64,000 nucleotides of DNA from Limnohabitans curvus (lineage in GTDB: Bacteria; Pseudomonadota; Gammaproteobacteria; Burkholderiales; Burkholderiaceae_C), in the NCBI RefSeq assembly GCF_003063475.1, contig NZ_NESP01000001.1, positions 806,001-870,000 on the forward strand, written 5' to 3'. The translations under genes and the position numbers were made by a program. Position 1 is the stretch's first letter, and the number at the start of each line of letters is the position of its first letter. Below, piece by piece: positions 45,893-55,752 of this stretch. The notes under the pieces were generated by a model that saw nothing but the letters and a program-made list of their open reading frames with translations, ran no database searches and was not told the DNA's origin.

Positions 45893-45964
45893 GCTGAGAA
45901 GGGAATGGCCAGCTGACGATTTCTGGTACTCCAGCATGAGGAAGATGGCCATTTCCTTCTCAGC
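45893..45964. repeat. Long near-perfect inverted repeat after purN
   Basis: Arms of 19 bases (GCTGAGAAGGGAATGGCCA and its inverse with one mismatch) are separated by 34 bases. No T-run follows either side, so it is not a standard intrinsic terminator. It fills most of the 129-bp gap between the convergent purN and HNH genes and may be a small repeat element. Confidence 0.7.
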
Positions 45965-45997
45965 GAAGCGCCAGAGCCCATCCCGAAAGAAGCAGAC

Positions 45998-46555
45998 TCA
46001 AGCCAAGAGCCGAGAACTCTTAGGCACATGCGCCATCAAAAACTCCATCTGATCCGCCAAGATGCGGCGATTACGCAAGATGAAGTCCTCCCACAACGAA
46101 GGCTCATAAGGCGCATACAACAGCGGCATACGCGCCTGCTCGGGCGTGCGGTTGCCCTTGCGGTGGTTGCACGATTTACACGCCGTCACCACATTCATCC
46201 AAGTGTTCGGGCCACGTTGGCCAATCGGGCGAATGTGCTCACGGGTGAGTTCTGATTCGTGGAAGTGGTCGCCGCAGTAAGCGCAAACGTTGCGGTCGCG
46301 GCTGAAAAGCTTGTCGTTGGTCAGGCCCGATTTCAAATCAAACGGGTTGATGTTGGGCACGCCCTTGGTGCCGATGATGCTGTTGACCGTGATGATGGAC
46401 TGCTGTCCTGTGATGGCATTGGTGCCGCCATGAAACACCGCCACTTCGCCGCCAGATTCCCAGCGTACTTCGTCGGCCGCGTAGTGAATGACCGCTTGTT
46501 CCAGCGATATCCACGACTGCGGTAGCCCTTGGGCAGACAGTTTCAAGACCTTCAC
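45998..46555 (-). CDS. HNH endonuclease family protein
   Basis: A 185-residue protein. The C-terminal half is an HNH domain: CAYCGDHF near residue 91 and CKSCNHRKGNR near residue 126 give four zinc-binding Cys. Between them LTREHIRPIGQRGPNTWMNVV supplies the HNH His-Asn pair. The N-terminal half (about 1-75: VLKLSAQGLPQSWISLEQAV, WESGGEVAVFHGG) is typical of a widespread proteobacterial HNH family with no established role. The start is GTG with GGAGG upstream. It is divergent from ribF. Confidence 0.9.
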   Translation of the reverse strand: MKVLKLSAQGLPQSWISLEQAVIHYAADEVRWESGGEVAVFHGGTNAITGQQSIITVNSIIGTKGVPNINPFDLKSGLTNDKLFSRDRNVCAYCGDHFHESELTREHIRPIGQRGPNTWMNVVTACKSCNHRKGNRTPEQARMPLLYAPYEPSLWEDFILRNRRILADQMEFLMAHVPKSSRLLA

Positions 46556-46664
46556 ACCTGACCTCCATTCGCTTTAAAAACGACCGTTGGGGAATGCACA
46601 TCTATCGCTGACAATATACCTTTATTGAGTGACGGTTTTATAGCTGTCGCATTTCACCTAAGTT

Positions 46665-47720
46665 ATGCAAATTTTCAGAGGCTTTCATCACCCGAAATTG
46701 GCCAAGGCCTGCGCTTTGACCATTGGCAACTTTGACGGCGTGCACCGTGGCCACCAAGCCATGCTGGCCCTGTTGAAGAACGAGGCGCGCCATCGCGGCG
46801 TGCCCAGTTGCGTGATGACGTTTGAACCGCACCCGCGCGACTTCTTCGCCGAACAGCACCAACAGCCCGACCTGGCCCCTGCCCGCATCGCCACCTTGCG
46901 CGACAAGCTCAACGAGCTGGCCGCTTGCGGTGTGGACCAATGCGTGGTGCTGCCGTTTGACCAAGCCTTTGCCTCGCAACAGCCGCAGGCCTTCATCGAA
47001 GAGGTGCTGGTCAAAGGCCTGGGCGTGAAATACGTGCTGGTGGGTGACGACTTCCGCTTTGGGGCCAAACGTGCGGGCGACTACGCCATGCTCGACGCCG
47101 CAGGCACAGCCCACGGTTTTGACGTGGCCCGCATGAACAGCTACGAAGTATCGAGCCCCCACACTCGGCACCTTGTGTCCTCGTTGCCCCCCGAGGGGGC
47201 TGGCCCTGCCTTGGGGCGGCCAGGCGGTAGGTCCAACCTACGCGTCTCCAGCTCTGCCGTGCGCGAGGCCATGGGCCGTGGCGCGATGCAAGAGGTGGCG
47301 CAGTTGCTGGGCCGCCCTTATGCCATTTCGGGCCATGTGGTGCACGGCCGCAAGCTGGGCCGCGAGCTGAACTGCCGCACGCTTAATTTGCGCTTCAGCC
47401 ACTGGAAGCCCGCCGCCAGCGGCATCTTCGTGGTGCAGGTGCACGGCTTGGCCGAGCAGCCCTTGGCGGGTGTGGCCAATTTGGGCATTCGCCCCTCGCT
47501 TGACCCGTCGGATGTGAACGGTGGCCGCGTGCTGCTAGAAACCCATTGCCTCGACTGGCCCGCCAGCCTAGGCGCTGAGGGGGGCTACGGTAAAATCATC
47601 CGCGTGGAACTGCTGCACAAATTACACGACGAGCTGAAGTACGACGGTCTGGACGCCTTGATGCAAGGCATACACAAAGACTGCGACGATGCACGCGCCT
47701 GGCTCGCAGCACGAATTTGA
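46665..47720 (+). CDS. ribF: Bifunctional riboflavin kinase/FAD synthetase, with an in-frame repeat insertion
   Basis: Makes FMN and then FAD. It has 351 residues, longer than the usual 310-330. The FAD synthetase half (1-about 200) has LTIGNFDGVHRGHQAM near residue 18 and the adenylylation loop VLVGDDFRFGAKRAGD near 125. The riboflavin kinase half has the flavin/ATP-binding ISGHVVHGRKLGRELNCRT, GVANLGIRPS and FDLL-like end. Between NSYEVS and VSSSAVREAM there are about 28 extra residues rich in Pro/Gly, encoded by a GC-rich palindromic repeat (about 47155-47240). The insert is in frame, so the enzyme is probably functional. ileS and lspA follow, a common neighbourhood. Confidence 0.95.
   Translation: MQIFRGFHHPKLAKACALTIGNFDGVHRGHQAMLALLKNEARHRGVPSCVMTFEPHPRDFFAEQHQQPDLAPARIATLRDKLNELAACGVDQCVVLPFDQAFASQQPQAFIEEVLVKGLGVKYVLVGDDFRFGAKRAGDYAMLDAAGTAHGFDVARMNSYEVSSPHTRHLVSSLPPEGAGPALGRPGGRSNLRVSSSAVREAMGRGAMQEVAQLLGRPYAISGHVVHGRKLGRELNCRTLNLRFSHWKPAASGIFVVQVHGLAEQPLAGVANLGIRPSLDPSDVNGGRVLLETHCLDWPASLGAEGGYGKIIRVELLHKLHDELKYDGLDALMQGIHKDCDDARAWLAARI
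47155..47240. repeat. GC-rich palindromic repeat element inside ribF
   Basis: Contains the hairpin GCCCCC-CGA-GGGGGC (47186-47200) followed by TGGCC...GGCCA (47201-47222), the layout of extragenic palindromes I recall from Comamonadaceae genomes. Here it lies within a coding frame and adds residues such as LVSSLPPEGAGPALGRPGG to RibF. Confidence 0.65.
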
Positions 47721-47721
47721 C

Positions 47722-47757
47722 GGGGCGTGCAGCCCCTTCTGCTGCACACGGCCCCGC
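47722..47757 (+). terminator. Stem-loop after ribF
   Basis: GGGGC-GTGCAG pairs with CTGCAC and GCCCC with a 3-base bulge and an 8-9-base loop. The tail is only modestly T-rich, so it may be a weak terminator or processing structure between ribF and ileS. Confidence 0.4.
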
Positions 47758-47850
47758 ACTTCTTTCTTCTCGTCTGCCTTGAAGCCCGCCCTTTAAACGC
47801 GGCTTTCGCAGCCACCGCCCTGATATTTAAGCCTCCGACCTGAGATTGCC

Positions 47851-50763
47851 ATGACCGACAAAGCCACCCCAACGTCCACGGACTACCGTGCCACCCTCAA
47901 CATGATGGACACCCCGTTCCCCATGCGTGGTGACTTGCCCAAACGCGAACCCGCTTGGGCCAAGCAATGGAATGAGCAAGGCTTGTACAAAAAACTGCGC
48001 GTGGCTCGCCAAGGCGCACCGCTGTTTGTGTTGCACGACGGCCCGCCCTACGCCAACGGCAAGCTGCACATCGGCCACGCGCTGAACAAAGTGTTGAAAG
48101 ACATGATCGTCAAGTCCAAGCAATTGGGCGGCTTTGACGCGCAATACATCCCCGGCTGGGACTGCCACGGTTTGCCCATCGAGAACGCCATCGAGAAACT
48201 GCATGGCCGCAAACTCAGCCGCGACGACATGCAGGCCAAAAGCCGTGCATTCGCCACCGAGCAAATCGAGCAACAACGCGAAGACTTCAAACGCTTGGGT
48301 GTGTTGGGCGACTGGGAGCGCCCCTACCGCACCATGGACCCCGCCAACGAAGCCGGCCAACTGCGCGCCTTCAAACGCGTGATGGAACGTGGCTTTGTGT
48401 ACCGTGGCTTGAAGCCCGTGTACTGGTGCTTTGACTGCGGCTCATCTTTGGCTGAGTTTGAAATTGAATACGCCGACAAAAAGAGCGACACGCTCGATGT
48501 GGCCTTCTTGTGCGCCCAGCCCGAGAAGTTGGCTGCTGCATTTGGTTTGCCCAAGCTCGACAAAGAAGCATTCGCCGTCATCTGGACCACCACCGCGTGG
48601 ACCATCCCTGCCAACCAAGCGCTCAACATGCACCCCGACATCAACTACGCCTTGGTGGACACCGAGCGTGGTTTGTTCTTGTGCGCAGCTTCCTTGGTCG
48701 AGAAATGTTTGGAGCGTTGGAAGCTCGAAGGCAAAGTGGTGGCAACAGCTACCGGCGACAAGCTGGGCTTGATTGAATTCAACCATCCACTGTCACATGT
48801 GGACGCTGGCTACCAACGCACAGCCCCCGTGTTCTTGGCCGACTACGTGGGCGAGAGCGATGGCACAGGCATCGTGCACAGCGCCCCCGCCTACGGCGTG
48901 GATGACTTCAACTCTTGCATGGCCAACGGCATGAAGTACACCGACATCTTGAACCCCGTGCAAGGCAACGGCGCGTATGCCGCTGACTTCCCGTTGTTCG
49001 GTGGCCAGCACATCTGGAAAGCAGTGCCCGTCATTCTGGAAGCGTTGCAAAATGCAGGCCGCTTGATGGCCACACAAACCATCACGCACAGCTACCCCCA
49101 TTGCTGGCGTCACAAAACGCCCGTCATCTACCGCGCGGCAGCGCAGTGGTTCATCCGCATGGATGCGTTTGACAGCACCACCGAAAAAACCACGGGCAAG
49201 TTCATCACCGACAAATCGAGCAAGTCACTGCGTGAACTCGCGTTGCACGCGATTGACCAAACCCACTTCTATCCAGAAAACGGCCGCGCACGTTTGCGCG
49301 ACATGATTGCCAACCGCCCCGACTGGTGCATCTCGCGCCAACGCAGCTGGGGGGTGCCCGTGCCGTTCTTCTTGCACAAAGACAGCGGCGAGTTGCACCC
49401 ACGCACCATGGCCATCATGGATCAAGCGGCAGACATCGTCGAAAAAGGCGGCATCGAAGCATGGAGCCGTGTGACGGTGGAGGACATCCTCAACCAGCCC
49501 GGCGACGATGCAGCCAGCTACACCAAGAGCACCGACATCTTGGAAGTGTGGTTTGACTCTGGCTCCACCTTCCAACACGTGCTGCGCGGCAGCCACAAAG
49601 ATGCCTACAACTTTGGCGTGAATCACCGCGCACCTTTCCACGCATCGCCTGACAACTCCACCCCCGAGGCTGACCTGTACCTCGAAGGCCACGACCAACA
49701 CCGTGGCTGGTTCCACAGCTCGTTGTTGCTCGGCTGCGCCTTGTACGACCGCGCGCCTTACAAAGGCCTGCTGACCCACGGCTTTGCCACCGACGGCCAA
49801 GGCCGCAAGATGAGCAAGAGCTTGGGCAACACCGTGGCGCCGCAAGAGGTGAGCGACAAGATGGGCGCCGAAATCGTGCGCTTATGGGTAGCATCCACCG
49901 ACTACTCGGGTGACCTCAACATCGACGACAAAATCTTGGCCCGCGTGGTCGACGCGTACCGCCGCATCCGCAACACGCTGCGCTTCTTGCTCGCCAACGT
50001 GAGTGACTTTGACCCAGCCAAAGACGCGGTGGCCTTTGAAGACTTGTTGGAAATCGACAAATACGCGCTATCTCGCGCAGCGCAAGTGCAAGCCGACATT
50101 CGCGCGCACTTCGACGCGTATGAGTTCCACCCCGTGGTGTCGAAGTTGCAGCTGTACTGCTCGGAAGATTTGGGTGCGTTCTATTTGGACGTGCTCAAAG
50201 ACCGCCTGTACACCACAGCGCCTAAGTCACTCGCACGTCGCAGCGCGCAAACTGCGTTGCACCAAATCACCCACGCCATGCTGCGTTGGATGGCTCCGTT
50301 CCTCAGCTTCACCGCTGAAGAAGCGTGGACCACGTTTGGCAAATCTGAGTCGATCTTCTTGGAAACTTTCACCAACCTAGTCGCCAGCAATCAGGCACTG
50401 ATGAACAAGTGGCATGCCGTGCAGCAAGTGCGCGAAATCGCCAACAAAGAAATCGAGAACAAACGCACCGAAGGTTTGGTGGGCGCATCGCTGCAAGCCG
50501 AGTTGGTCATCCACTGCGATGGCGTTGCGTATGACGCGCTGGCCTCGTTGGGCGACGACTTGAAATTTGTGTTCATCACCTCCAAGGTCACTTTGGCAAA
50601 AGGCGAAGGCTTGACAGTCGACGTCAAAGCCAGCGCAGCCACCAAGTGCGAACGCTGCTGGCACTACAGCGACGACGTGGGCCACAACCCCGCTCACCCC
50701 ACCCTGTGCGGCCGTTGCGACAGCAACTTGCACGGCGACGGTGAAGTGCGTCACTTCGCTTAA
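47851..50763 (+). CDS. ileS: Isoleucyl-tRNA synthetase
   Basis: Charges tRNA-Ile, 970 residues. The HIGH motif is in [19 protein letters not shown] near residue 64. The editing domain carries [14 protein letters not shown] near residue 249 and [16 protein letters not shown]. The KMSKS loop is [12 protein letters not shown] near residue 655, preceded by WFHSSLL. The C-terminal zinc finger has CERCWHYS near residue 930 and LCGRCDSNL, marking the bacterial type. It lies 20 bp ahead of lspA, the classical ribF-ileS-lspA order. Confidence 0.98.
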   Translation: MTDKATPTSTDYRATLNMMDTPFPMRGDLPKREPAWAKQWNEQGLYKKLRVARQGAPLFVLHDGPPYANGKLHIGHALNKVLKDMIVKSKQLGGFDAQYIPGWDCHGLPIENAIEKLHGRKLSRDDMQAKSRAFATEQIEQQREDFKRLGVLGDWERPYRTMDPANEAGQLRAFKRVMERGFVYRGLKPVYWCFDCGSSLAEFEIEYADKKSDTLDVAFLCAQPEKLAAAFGLPKLDKEAFAVIWTTTAWTIPANQALNMHPDINYALVDTERGLFLCAASLVEKCLERWKLEGKVVATATGDKLGLIEFNHPLSHVDAGYQRTAPVFLADYVGESDGTGIVHSAPAYGVDDFNSCMANGMKYTDILNPVQGNGAYAADFPLFGGQHIWKAVPVILEALQNAGRLMATQTITHSYPHCWRHKTPVIYRAAAQWFIRMDAFDSTTEKTTGKFITDKSSKSLRELALHAIDQTHFYPENGRARLRDMIANRPDWCISRQRSWGVPVPFFLHKDSGELHPRTMAIMDQAADIVEKGGIEAWSRVTVEDILNQPGDDAASYTKSTDILEVWFDSGSTFQHVLRGSHKDAYNFGVNHRAPFHASPDNSTPEADLYLEGHDQHRGWFHSSLLLGCALYDRAPYKGLLTHGFATDGQGRKMSKSLGNTVAPQEVSDKMGAEIVRLWVASTDYSGDLNIDDKILARVVDAYRRIRNTLRFLLANVSDFDPAKDAVAFEDLLEIDKYALSRAAQVQADIRAHFDAYEFHPVVSKLQLYCSEDLGAFYLDVLKDRLYTTAPKSLARRSAQTALHQITHAMLRWMAPFLSFTAEEAWTTFGKSESIFLETFTNLVASNQALMNKWHAVQQVREIANKEIENKRTEGLVGASLQAELVIHCDGVAYDALASLGDDLKFVFITSKVTLAKGEGLTVDVKASAATKCERCWHYSDDVGHNPAHPTLCGRCDSNLHGDGEVRHFA

Positions 50764-50783
50764 AACCTTCACGAAAGCAACCC

Positions 50784-51284
50784 ATGGCACGCCACACCTT
50801 CATCCGCAACACCACCTCATATTGGGTGTGGTTAGGGCTCGCTTTGGTGGTGCTGTTGGCCGACCAGTTCACCAAGGTGTTGATGGTCAGCGCGTATCAG
50901 TTGGGCGAAGGTTTTCCCGTCACCAGCTTTTTCAACATCGTGCGCGTGCACAACGAAGGCGCTGCGTTTTCGTTCCTCGCCACGGCGGGTGGCTGGCAAC
51001 GTTGGTTCTTCACGGGCCTCGGTGTGGTGGCCACCATCGCCATGGTGTGGATGCTCAAAAAACACCCTGGTCAAAAACTGTTTGGCTTTGCCATTGCCTG
51101 CATCTTGGGCGGCGCAGTGGGCAATGTGATTGACCGCGTCTTATACGGCTACGTGGTGGACTTCTTGGATTTTTATTACGCTGGCATTCACTTTCCTGCG
51201 TTCAACATTGCCGACAGCGGGATCACGGTCGGCGCTGTCTGCTTGATCTTGGATGAAGTGCTGCGCGTGCGTCGCGGGAACTAA
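50784..51284 (+). CDS. lspA: Lipoprotein signal peptidase (signal peptidase II)
   Basis: An inner-membrane aspartic protease removing signal peptides from prolipoproteins. It has 166 residues and four membrane helices (about 14-32, 70-88, 95-115, 138-158). The catalytic Asp residues lie in [20 protein letters not shown] and [24 protein letters not shown] and [13 protein letters not shown] are family hallmarks. It probably shares transcription with ileS. The dioxygenase gene begins 2 bp after its stop. Confidence 0.97.
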   Translation: MARHTFIRNTTSYWVWLGLALVVLLADQFTKVLMVSAYQLGEGFPVTSFFNIVRVHNEGAAFSFLATAGGWQRWFFTGLGVVATIAMVWMLKKHPGQKLFGFAIACILGGAVGNVIDRVLYGYVVDFLDFYYAGIHFPAFNIADSGITVGAVCLILDEVLRVRRGN

Positions 51285-51286
51285 GC

Positions 51287-52036
51287 ATGCAAATACTGCC
51301 CCCAAAAACTGTTGCGGTCACCGAACTAAACACCACGGTTCAACACAAAGGCTACGGCATGCTCAACGCCACCAGCGTGGCCGAGTGGGCTGGTTGTCAG
51401 TTGAACGAACTGCAAGCACTGTCCCCCGATTGGGACAACATGCCAGCCGACAACTACCTGAAAGACGGTGGCCGCTACCGCCGCCGCCGTCACAGCAGCT
51501 TTGTGTTTGAGAACGGCACACTCCGCCAGGTGCCACACCGCGCCCATTGGCAGTCACTCGACTACAACGCGCTGCACGGCGGTATGGAGCGTTGGTTCGA
51601 ACCCATGCACGAGGCCACGGTGGCCACACCTGCGTGGACGAAGTTGCTCACTGCATTAGCTCAAACCGCTACCCAAGTACGCGGCACACCCCAAACCAAG
51701 TGGTGCATCGAAGCACATCAGTTCCGCATTGACACCACCGACGGCATTGGCCGCCCCACGCCTGAAGGCGCACATCGCGATGGCGTAGATTTTGTGGCGG
51801 TGTTCATGGTCAACCGCACCCACATCAAAGGCGGTGAAACCCGCGTGTTTGAAGCCAACGGCCCACAAGGCGAACGCTTTACGCTGAGCGAGCCTTGGTC
51901 GTTGATGTTGTTAGACGACACCCGCATGATTCACGAAAGCACGCCCATTCAGCCATTGGCTGAGGGCGGTCATCGCGACACGCTGGTGCTCACCTGCCGC
52001 GCAGACAAGTTTCAGGATGCCGAACCCAGCGCCTGA
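51287..52036 (+). CDS. 2OG-Fe(II) dioxygenase family protein (2OG-Fe_Oxy_2 / DUF2257-like)
   Basis: A 249-residue enzyme of the group containing free amino-acid hydroxylases such as isoleucine dioxygenase. Likely iron ligands are His and Asp in PEGAHRDGVDFVAVF (about residues 163-177) and a distal His in TRMIHESTPI. An Arg in HRDTLVLTC would bind 2-oxoglutarate. The N-terminal half includes DGGRYRRRRHSSFVF, shared by this family. The start at 51287 follows lspA by 2 bp, so it is probably the last gene of the ileS-lspA unit. The substrate is unknown. Role assignment rests on motif reading only. Confidence 0.78.
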   Translation: MQILPPKTVAVTELNTTVQHKGYGMLNATSVAEWAGCQLNELQALSPDWDNMPADNYLKDGGRYRRRRHSSFVFENGTLRQVPHRAHWQSLDYNALHGGMERWFEPMHEATVATPAWTKLLTALAQTATQVRGTPQTKWCIEAHQFRIDTTDGIGRPTPEGAHRDGVDFVAVFMVNRTHIKGGETRVFEANGPQGERFTLSEPWSLMLLDDTRMIHESTPIQPLAEGGHRDTLVLTCRADKFQDAEPSA

Positions 52037-52052
52037 AACGCCTGCGCTGTCA

Positions 52053-53036
52053 TCACAAAGTGATGAGGGTGCAACCCGTGGTTTTGCGGGCTTCCAAGTC
52101 GCGGTGTGCTTGGGCGATGTCGGCCAAGGGGTAAGTTTGGTCGATGTGAATCTTCACCTTGCCGCTGGTCACCGCGTCAAACAAATCGTCGGCCATTTCT
52201 TGCGTGCTTTCGCGCGTGACGATGTGGCTGAACAAAGTTTGACGTGTGAGGTAGATCGAACCCTTGGGGCCCAAGATGCCTGGCGCGATGGGAGCCGGGG
52301 CGCCTGAGGCGTTACCAAAGCTGGCCATCAAACCAAACGGTGCCAAGCAGTCGAGTGACTTGTCCCACGTGTCTTTGCCCACCGAGTCGTACACCACTTT
52401 CACGCCCTTGCCGCCTGTGATTTCTTTCACGCGAGCCAAGAAGTCTTCGGTGTTGTAGTTGATGACATGTGCAGCACCATTGGCTTTGGCCAAAGCGCAC
52501 TTGGCATCGCTGCCAGCGGTGCCAATGAGTTGGTAGCCCAAAGCCTTGGCCCATTGGCAAGCGATCAGGCCCACACCGCCCGCGGCAGCGTGGAACAAGA
52601 TGAAGTCACCGGCTTTCAAGCCGCCTTGAGGCAGCGTGCGCTTGAGCAAATACTGAGCGGTCAAGCCCTTGAGCATCATGGCGGCGCCGGTTTCAAACGA
52701 GATCGCGTCTGGCAATTTGCACACGCACTTGGCGGGCATCACACGCTCTTCGCAGTAGCTGCCGGGTGGCTGGCTGGCGTAAGCAGCGCGGTCGCCCACT
52801 TTCAAATGGGTCACGTCCTCGCCCACGGCTTCGATGATGCCCGAGGCTTCCATGCCCAAATGCAAAGGCATAGGCAGCTGGTACACGCCGCTGCGTTGGT
52901 ACACATCAATGAAGTTCAGGCCAATGGCTTTGTGGCGAATGCGAATCTCGCCTGGGCCGGGTTGGCCCACGGTCACGTCAACGAGCTTGAGCTCTTCGGG
53001 GCCGCCGTGTTGTTCGATGATGACTGCTTTGGTCAT
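52053..53036 (-). CDS. qor: NADPH:quinone reductase (zinc-free MDR family, Qor-like)
   Basis: A 327-residue medium-chain reductase that passes electrons from NADPH to quinones or enals. It starts KAVIIEQHGGPEELKLVDV. The catalytic-domain landmarks GLNFIDVYQRSGVY and PLHLGMEASGIIEAVGEDV are clear, without the catalytic zinc Cys/His. The nucleotide-binding loop is HAAAGGVGLIACQWAKALG near residue 150, typical of Qor. The ATG at 53036 was taken. The long frame upstream includes the promoter region of the divergent EamA gene. No partner gene is evident. Confidence 0.9.
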   Translation of the reverse strand: MTKAVIIEQHGGPEELKLVDVTVGQPGPGEIRIRHKAIGLNFIDVYQRSGVYQLPMPLHLGMEASGIIEAVGEDVTHLKVGDRAAYASQPPGSYCEERVMPAKCVCKLPDAISFETGAAMMLKGLTAQYLLKRTLPQGGLKAGDFILFHAAAGGVGLIACQWAKALGYQLIGTAGSDAKCALAKANGAAHVINYNTEDFLARVKEITGGKGVKVVYDSVGKDTWDKSLDCLAPFGLMASFGNASGAPAPIAPGILGPKGSIYLTRQTLFSHIVTRESTQEMADDLFDAVTSGKVKIHIDQTYPLADIAQAHRDLEARKTTGCTLITL

Positions 53037-53147
53037 GGGGTGATGCTCCAGATGTAGGTGAATTTTTAAGACGTTGAATCCTGCCACGAAATGGGTGCCA
53101 TGCGTGTCGCACAGGTTATCTGAGCCCTCGGGTAAAGTCCTGCCCTT

Positions 53148-54068
53148 ATGTCTGTTGTTCCTCACACCCTGACGCCGCGCAATGCGGCGCTTTTATTGAT
53201 ACCTCCCCTGCTATGGGCTGGTAACGCCGTGGTGGGTCGCATGATTGCGGACCTGATCCCGCCACTCACCCTCAACTTCATTCGCTGGGCCTTGGCCTTT
53301 GTGCTGTTGTTGCCGCTCGCTCACCAGGTGCTAGGCCGCACCAGCCCTTTGTGGGCGCACTGGAAGCACTACGCCGTGCTGGGGCTGTTGGGTGTGGGCT
53401 GCTACAACAGTTTGCTGTACTTGGCACTGCAAACCTCAACCCCCATCAATGTGACGTTGGTGGGGGCCAGCATGCCCGTGTTCATGCTGCTGGTGGGCGC
53501 ATTATTTTTCCAACAGACCGTGCGCAAACGACAAATGGCCGGCGCGTTGCTGTCGATCTTGGGCGTGTTGGTGGTGCTGTGCCGTGGCGACTGGCAAGCC
53601 TTGGCCAATGTGCACTTGGTACTGGGCGATGTGTTTGTGTTGATTGCCACCGCCTGTTGGTCTTGGTACAGCTGGTTATTGGCCCGCACACAAGAGCCCG
53701 CCGAAGCGCGCAGCAACTGGGCCAACTTCCTGATTGCGCAAATGGTGTTTGGTTTGTTTTGGTCCGCCGCCTTCAGCGGCGCCGAGTGGTCGGGATTCAC
53801 AGGCTTGAGCGATGTGCGCATCAGCTGGGGCTGGCCTTTGGTGGCCGCGCTGGTGTATGTGGCTGTTGGCCCCTCGCTGTTGGCCTACCGCTGCTGGGGC
53901 TTGGGCGTGCAACGCGTGGGACCGAATATTGCTGGCTTCTTTGTGAACCTCATTCCTGTGTTCACCGCCACCTTGTCAGCCTTGGTATTGGGCGAAATGC
54001 CGCAGCTGTATCACGCTGCGGCGTTTGCGCTCATCATTGGCGGCATTGTGGTGTCGTCACGCAAGTAA
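53148..54068 (+). CDS. EamA/DMT-superfamily transporter
   Basis: A 306-residue membrane protein with ten hydrophobic segments in two five-helix repeats. These include WAGNAVVGRMIADLIPPLTL in the first repeat and YRCWGLGVQRVGPNIAGFFV in the second. The end FALIIGGIVVSSRK is typical of the family. Exporters of amino acids or metabolites are common here, but no substrate can be read. The codons near the start contain a GCCGC/GCGGC hairpin. The stop is 5 bp from the convergent immunity-like pseudogene. Confidence 0.9.
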   Translation: MSVVPHTLTPRNAALLLIPPLLWAGNAVVGRMIADLIPPLTLNFIRWALAFVLLLPLAHQVLGRTSPLWAHWKHYAVLGLLGVGCYNSLLYLALQTSTPINVTLVGASMPVFMLLVGALFFQQTVRKRQMAGALLSILGVLVVLCRGDWQALANVHLVLGDVFVLIATACWSWYSWLLARTQEPAEARSNWANFLIAQMVFGLFWSAAFSGAEWSGFTGLSDVRISWGWPLVAALVYVAVGPSLLAYRCWGLGVQRVGPNIAGFFVNLIPVFTATLSALVLGEMPQLYHAAAFALIIGGIVVSSRK

Positions 54069-54610
54069 CAGATTTATTTCCCCAGATAAACCGCACACTC
54101 TCGTAGCCGTTTACGAGCCGTACCTAAGTTGGCGATGCGGTTGGTGCTATCTAAGCAAGATGTGTCGTGTGTGATGGTGAGCTTGCCGTTGTCTTCTTGT
54201 TTTAAACGCAGCAACACCGTGGTTAAAAACTGGTCAGGTTCATTGCGTGGGTCTGGAAACCAAGCACTGTCGATATAACCAAGCGTGACGAGAAACGCAT
54301 CCGGCACTTCTGGTGGTGCAGTCATGGCTTTAACGTCAAAACAAAATGGCTTACCTTTGATGAGTTGCATGTCACGCCCAATGTCAACACGACCAACACC
54401 TGCTATTTCGTTTGCTTCGTTGAGCATGAAGATGTGGCATTTTTTACCTCGCCAATTGATTGAATCGCATGATGGTCCTTTCCAATCGAGACTGTTGCCT
54501 TTGGTGGCGTAGTCTTTGCACTCGGGAATCATGTCGTTATCAACAGCAAATTGGCATTCCCCCAAATCAGTAGACAAATATGATGTCAAAACTGAAATGG
54601 AGAATTGCAA

Positions 54611-54892
54611 ATGCAACGAGCGAAATATGCCCCTGAGTTCAAAGACGAGGCAGTCAAACAAGTCATCGATAAAGGCCACTCGGTTGTCGATGTAGCCAAG
54701 CGACTAGGCATTGCTGAAGGTGTTCTGTACACGTGGGTCAGTAAGTTCAAAAAGGCTGATGAACCATCTACCAACGATCTAAAGGTGCTGCAAGCCGAGA
54801 TGGCCAAGCTCAAGGCTGAGCTAAGACGCACTACCGAGGAGCGCGATATCCTAAAAAAGGCCGCCGCGTACTTTGCAAAGCAGTCCGGGTGA
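54611..54892 (+). CDS. IS3-family transposase OrfA, copy 2
   Basis: A 93-residue HTH subunit identical to copy 1. The ATG at 54611 has an in-frame TTG two codons earlier. A slippery A-AAA-AAG (54853-54859) in the zero frame, followed by an open -1 frame into orfB, marks the site for making the OrfAB fusion transposase. Confidence 0.95.
   Translation: MQRAKYAPEFKDEAVKQVIDKGHSVVDVAKRLGIAEGVLYTWVSKFKKADEPSTNDLKVLQAEMAKLKAELRRTTEERDILKKAAAYFAKQSG
54853..54859 (+). promoter_or_regulatory. Programmed -1 ribosomal frameshift heptamer (A AAA AAG) in IS3 copy 2
   Basis: The heptamer is in the correct register for orfA codons AAA-AAG. After a -1 slip the frame stays open through the orfB GTG, as in IS3-family elements that make OrfAB this way. 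The same bases exist in copy 1 on the minus strand. Confidence 0.75.
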
Positions 54893-55752
54893 AGTACGCA
54901 TTTATTCAAGCCCACCGATCCGAATTCAAACTCACCAGCATGTGCCGCGTTCTCAAAGTTCACCGCAGCGGCTACTACGCTTGGCTGCATGAGCCGCTCT
55001 CAGCAAGGGCAAGAGCCAATGAGGTGTTGACGGCAAAGATCAAAGAGTTCTACGACCAGAGCATGGGCATCTACGGCAGTCCGCGCATCTTCTGTGACCT
55101 GCGTGAAGCTGGCGTGGCTTGTAGCGAAAACCGTGTGGCGCGGCTGATGCGTGTGGCTCAAATCAAATCAGTTCGAGGCTACAAACGCCCTAGGTACAAA
55201 GTGGGCAAGCCTTCATTGGTTGCGCCCAACCAGTTGCAGCGCCAGTTCCAACACGACGAACCCGACCAAGCTTGGGTGACGGACATCACGTATATCCGCA
55301 CACATGAAGGGTGGCTGTATTTGGCGGCTGTACTAGATTTGCATTCGCGTGCGGTGGTGGGATGGAGTATGGGCCCACGCATGCAGACGAGCTTGGTGCT
55401 GGATGCATTGACGATGGCGGTGTGGCGCAGAAGGCCAAAGGACTCAGTGATCATCCATTCTGACCAGGGTAGCCAATTTGGCAGCGATGAGTTCAACCGC
55501 TGGTGCAAAGACAACCGACTGAGCCCGAGCATGAGCCGTCGAGGCAACTGCTGGGATAACGCGGTTGCTGAATCGTTCTTCAGTAATTTGAAGAGCGAAC
55601 AAATCAAGAAGCGGATTTACCAAACTCGGGCTGAAGCTAAGTCGGACATCTTCGATTACATCGAGGGTTTCTACAATCGAGTTCGACGCCATAAGCACCT
55701 CGATCAACTCAGCCCCTATGAGTTCGAGCGGCAGCGTCAAACTGCGCTATGA
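54889..55752 (+). CDS. IS3-family transposase OrfB (DDE integrase), copy 2
   Basis: A 287-residue catalytic protein with an intact Asp-Asp-Glu triad (TDITYI, HSDQGSQ, AVAESFF). It starts at a GTG overlapping the orfA stop and is identical in protein sequence to copy 1. Both copies therefore appear active or very recently active. Confidence 0.97.
   Translation: MKYAFIQAHRSEFKLTSMCRVLKVHRSGYYAWLHEPLSARARANEVLTAKIKEFYDQSMGIYGSPRIFCDLREAGVACSENRVARLMRVAQIKSVRGYKRPRYKVGKPSLVAPNQLQRQFQHDEPDQAWVTDITYIRTHEGWLYLAAVLDLHSRAVVGWSMGPRMQTSLVLDALTMAVWRRRPKDSVIIHSDQGSQFGSDEFNRWCKDNRLSPSMSRRGNCWDNAVAESFFSNLKSEQIKKRIYQTRAEAKSDIFDYIEGFYNRVRRHKHLDQLSPYEFERQRQTAL

Noticed and set aside
46556..46664. FMN riboswitch upstream of ribF
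   Set aside because: The gap is only 109 bp and lacks the conserved RFN element segments.
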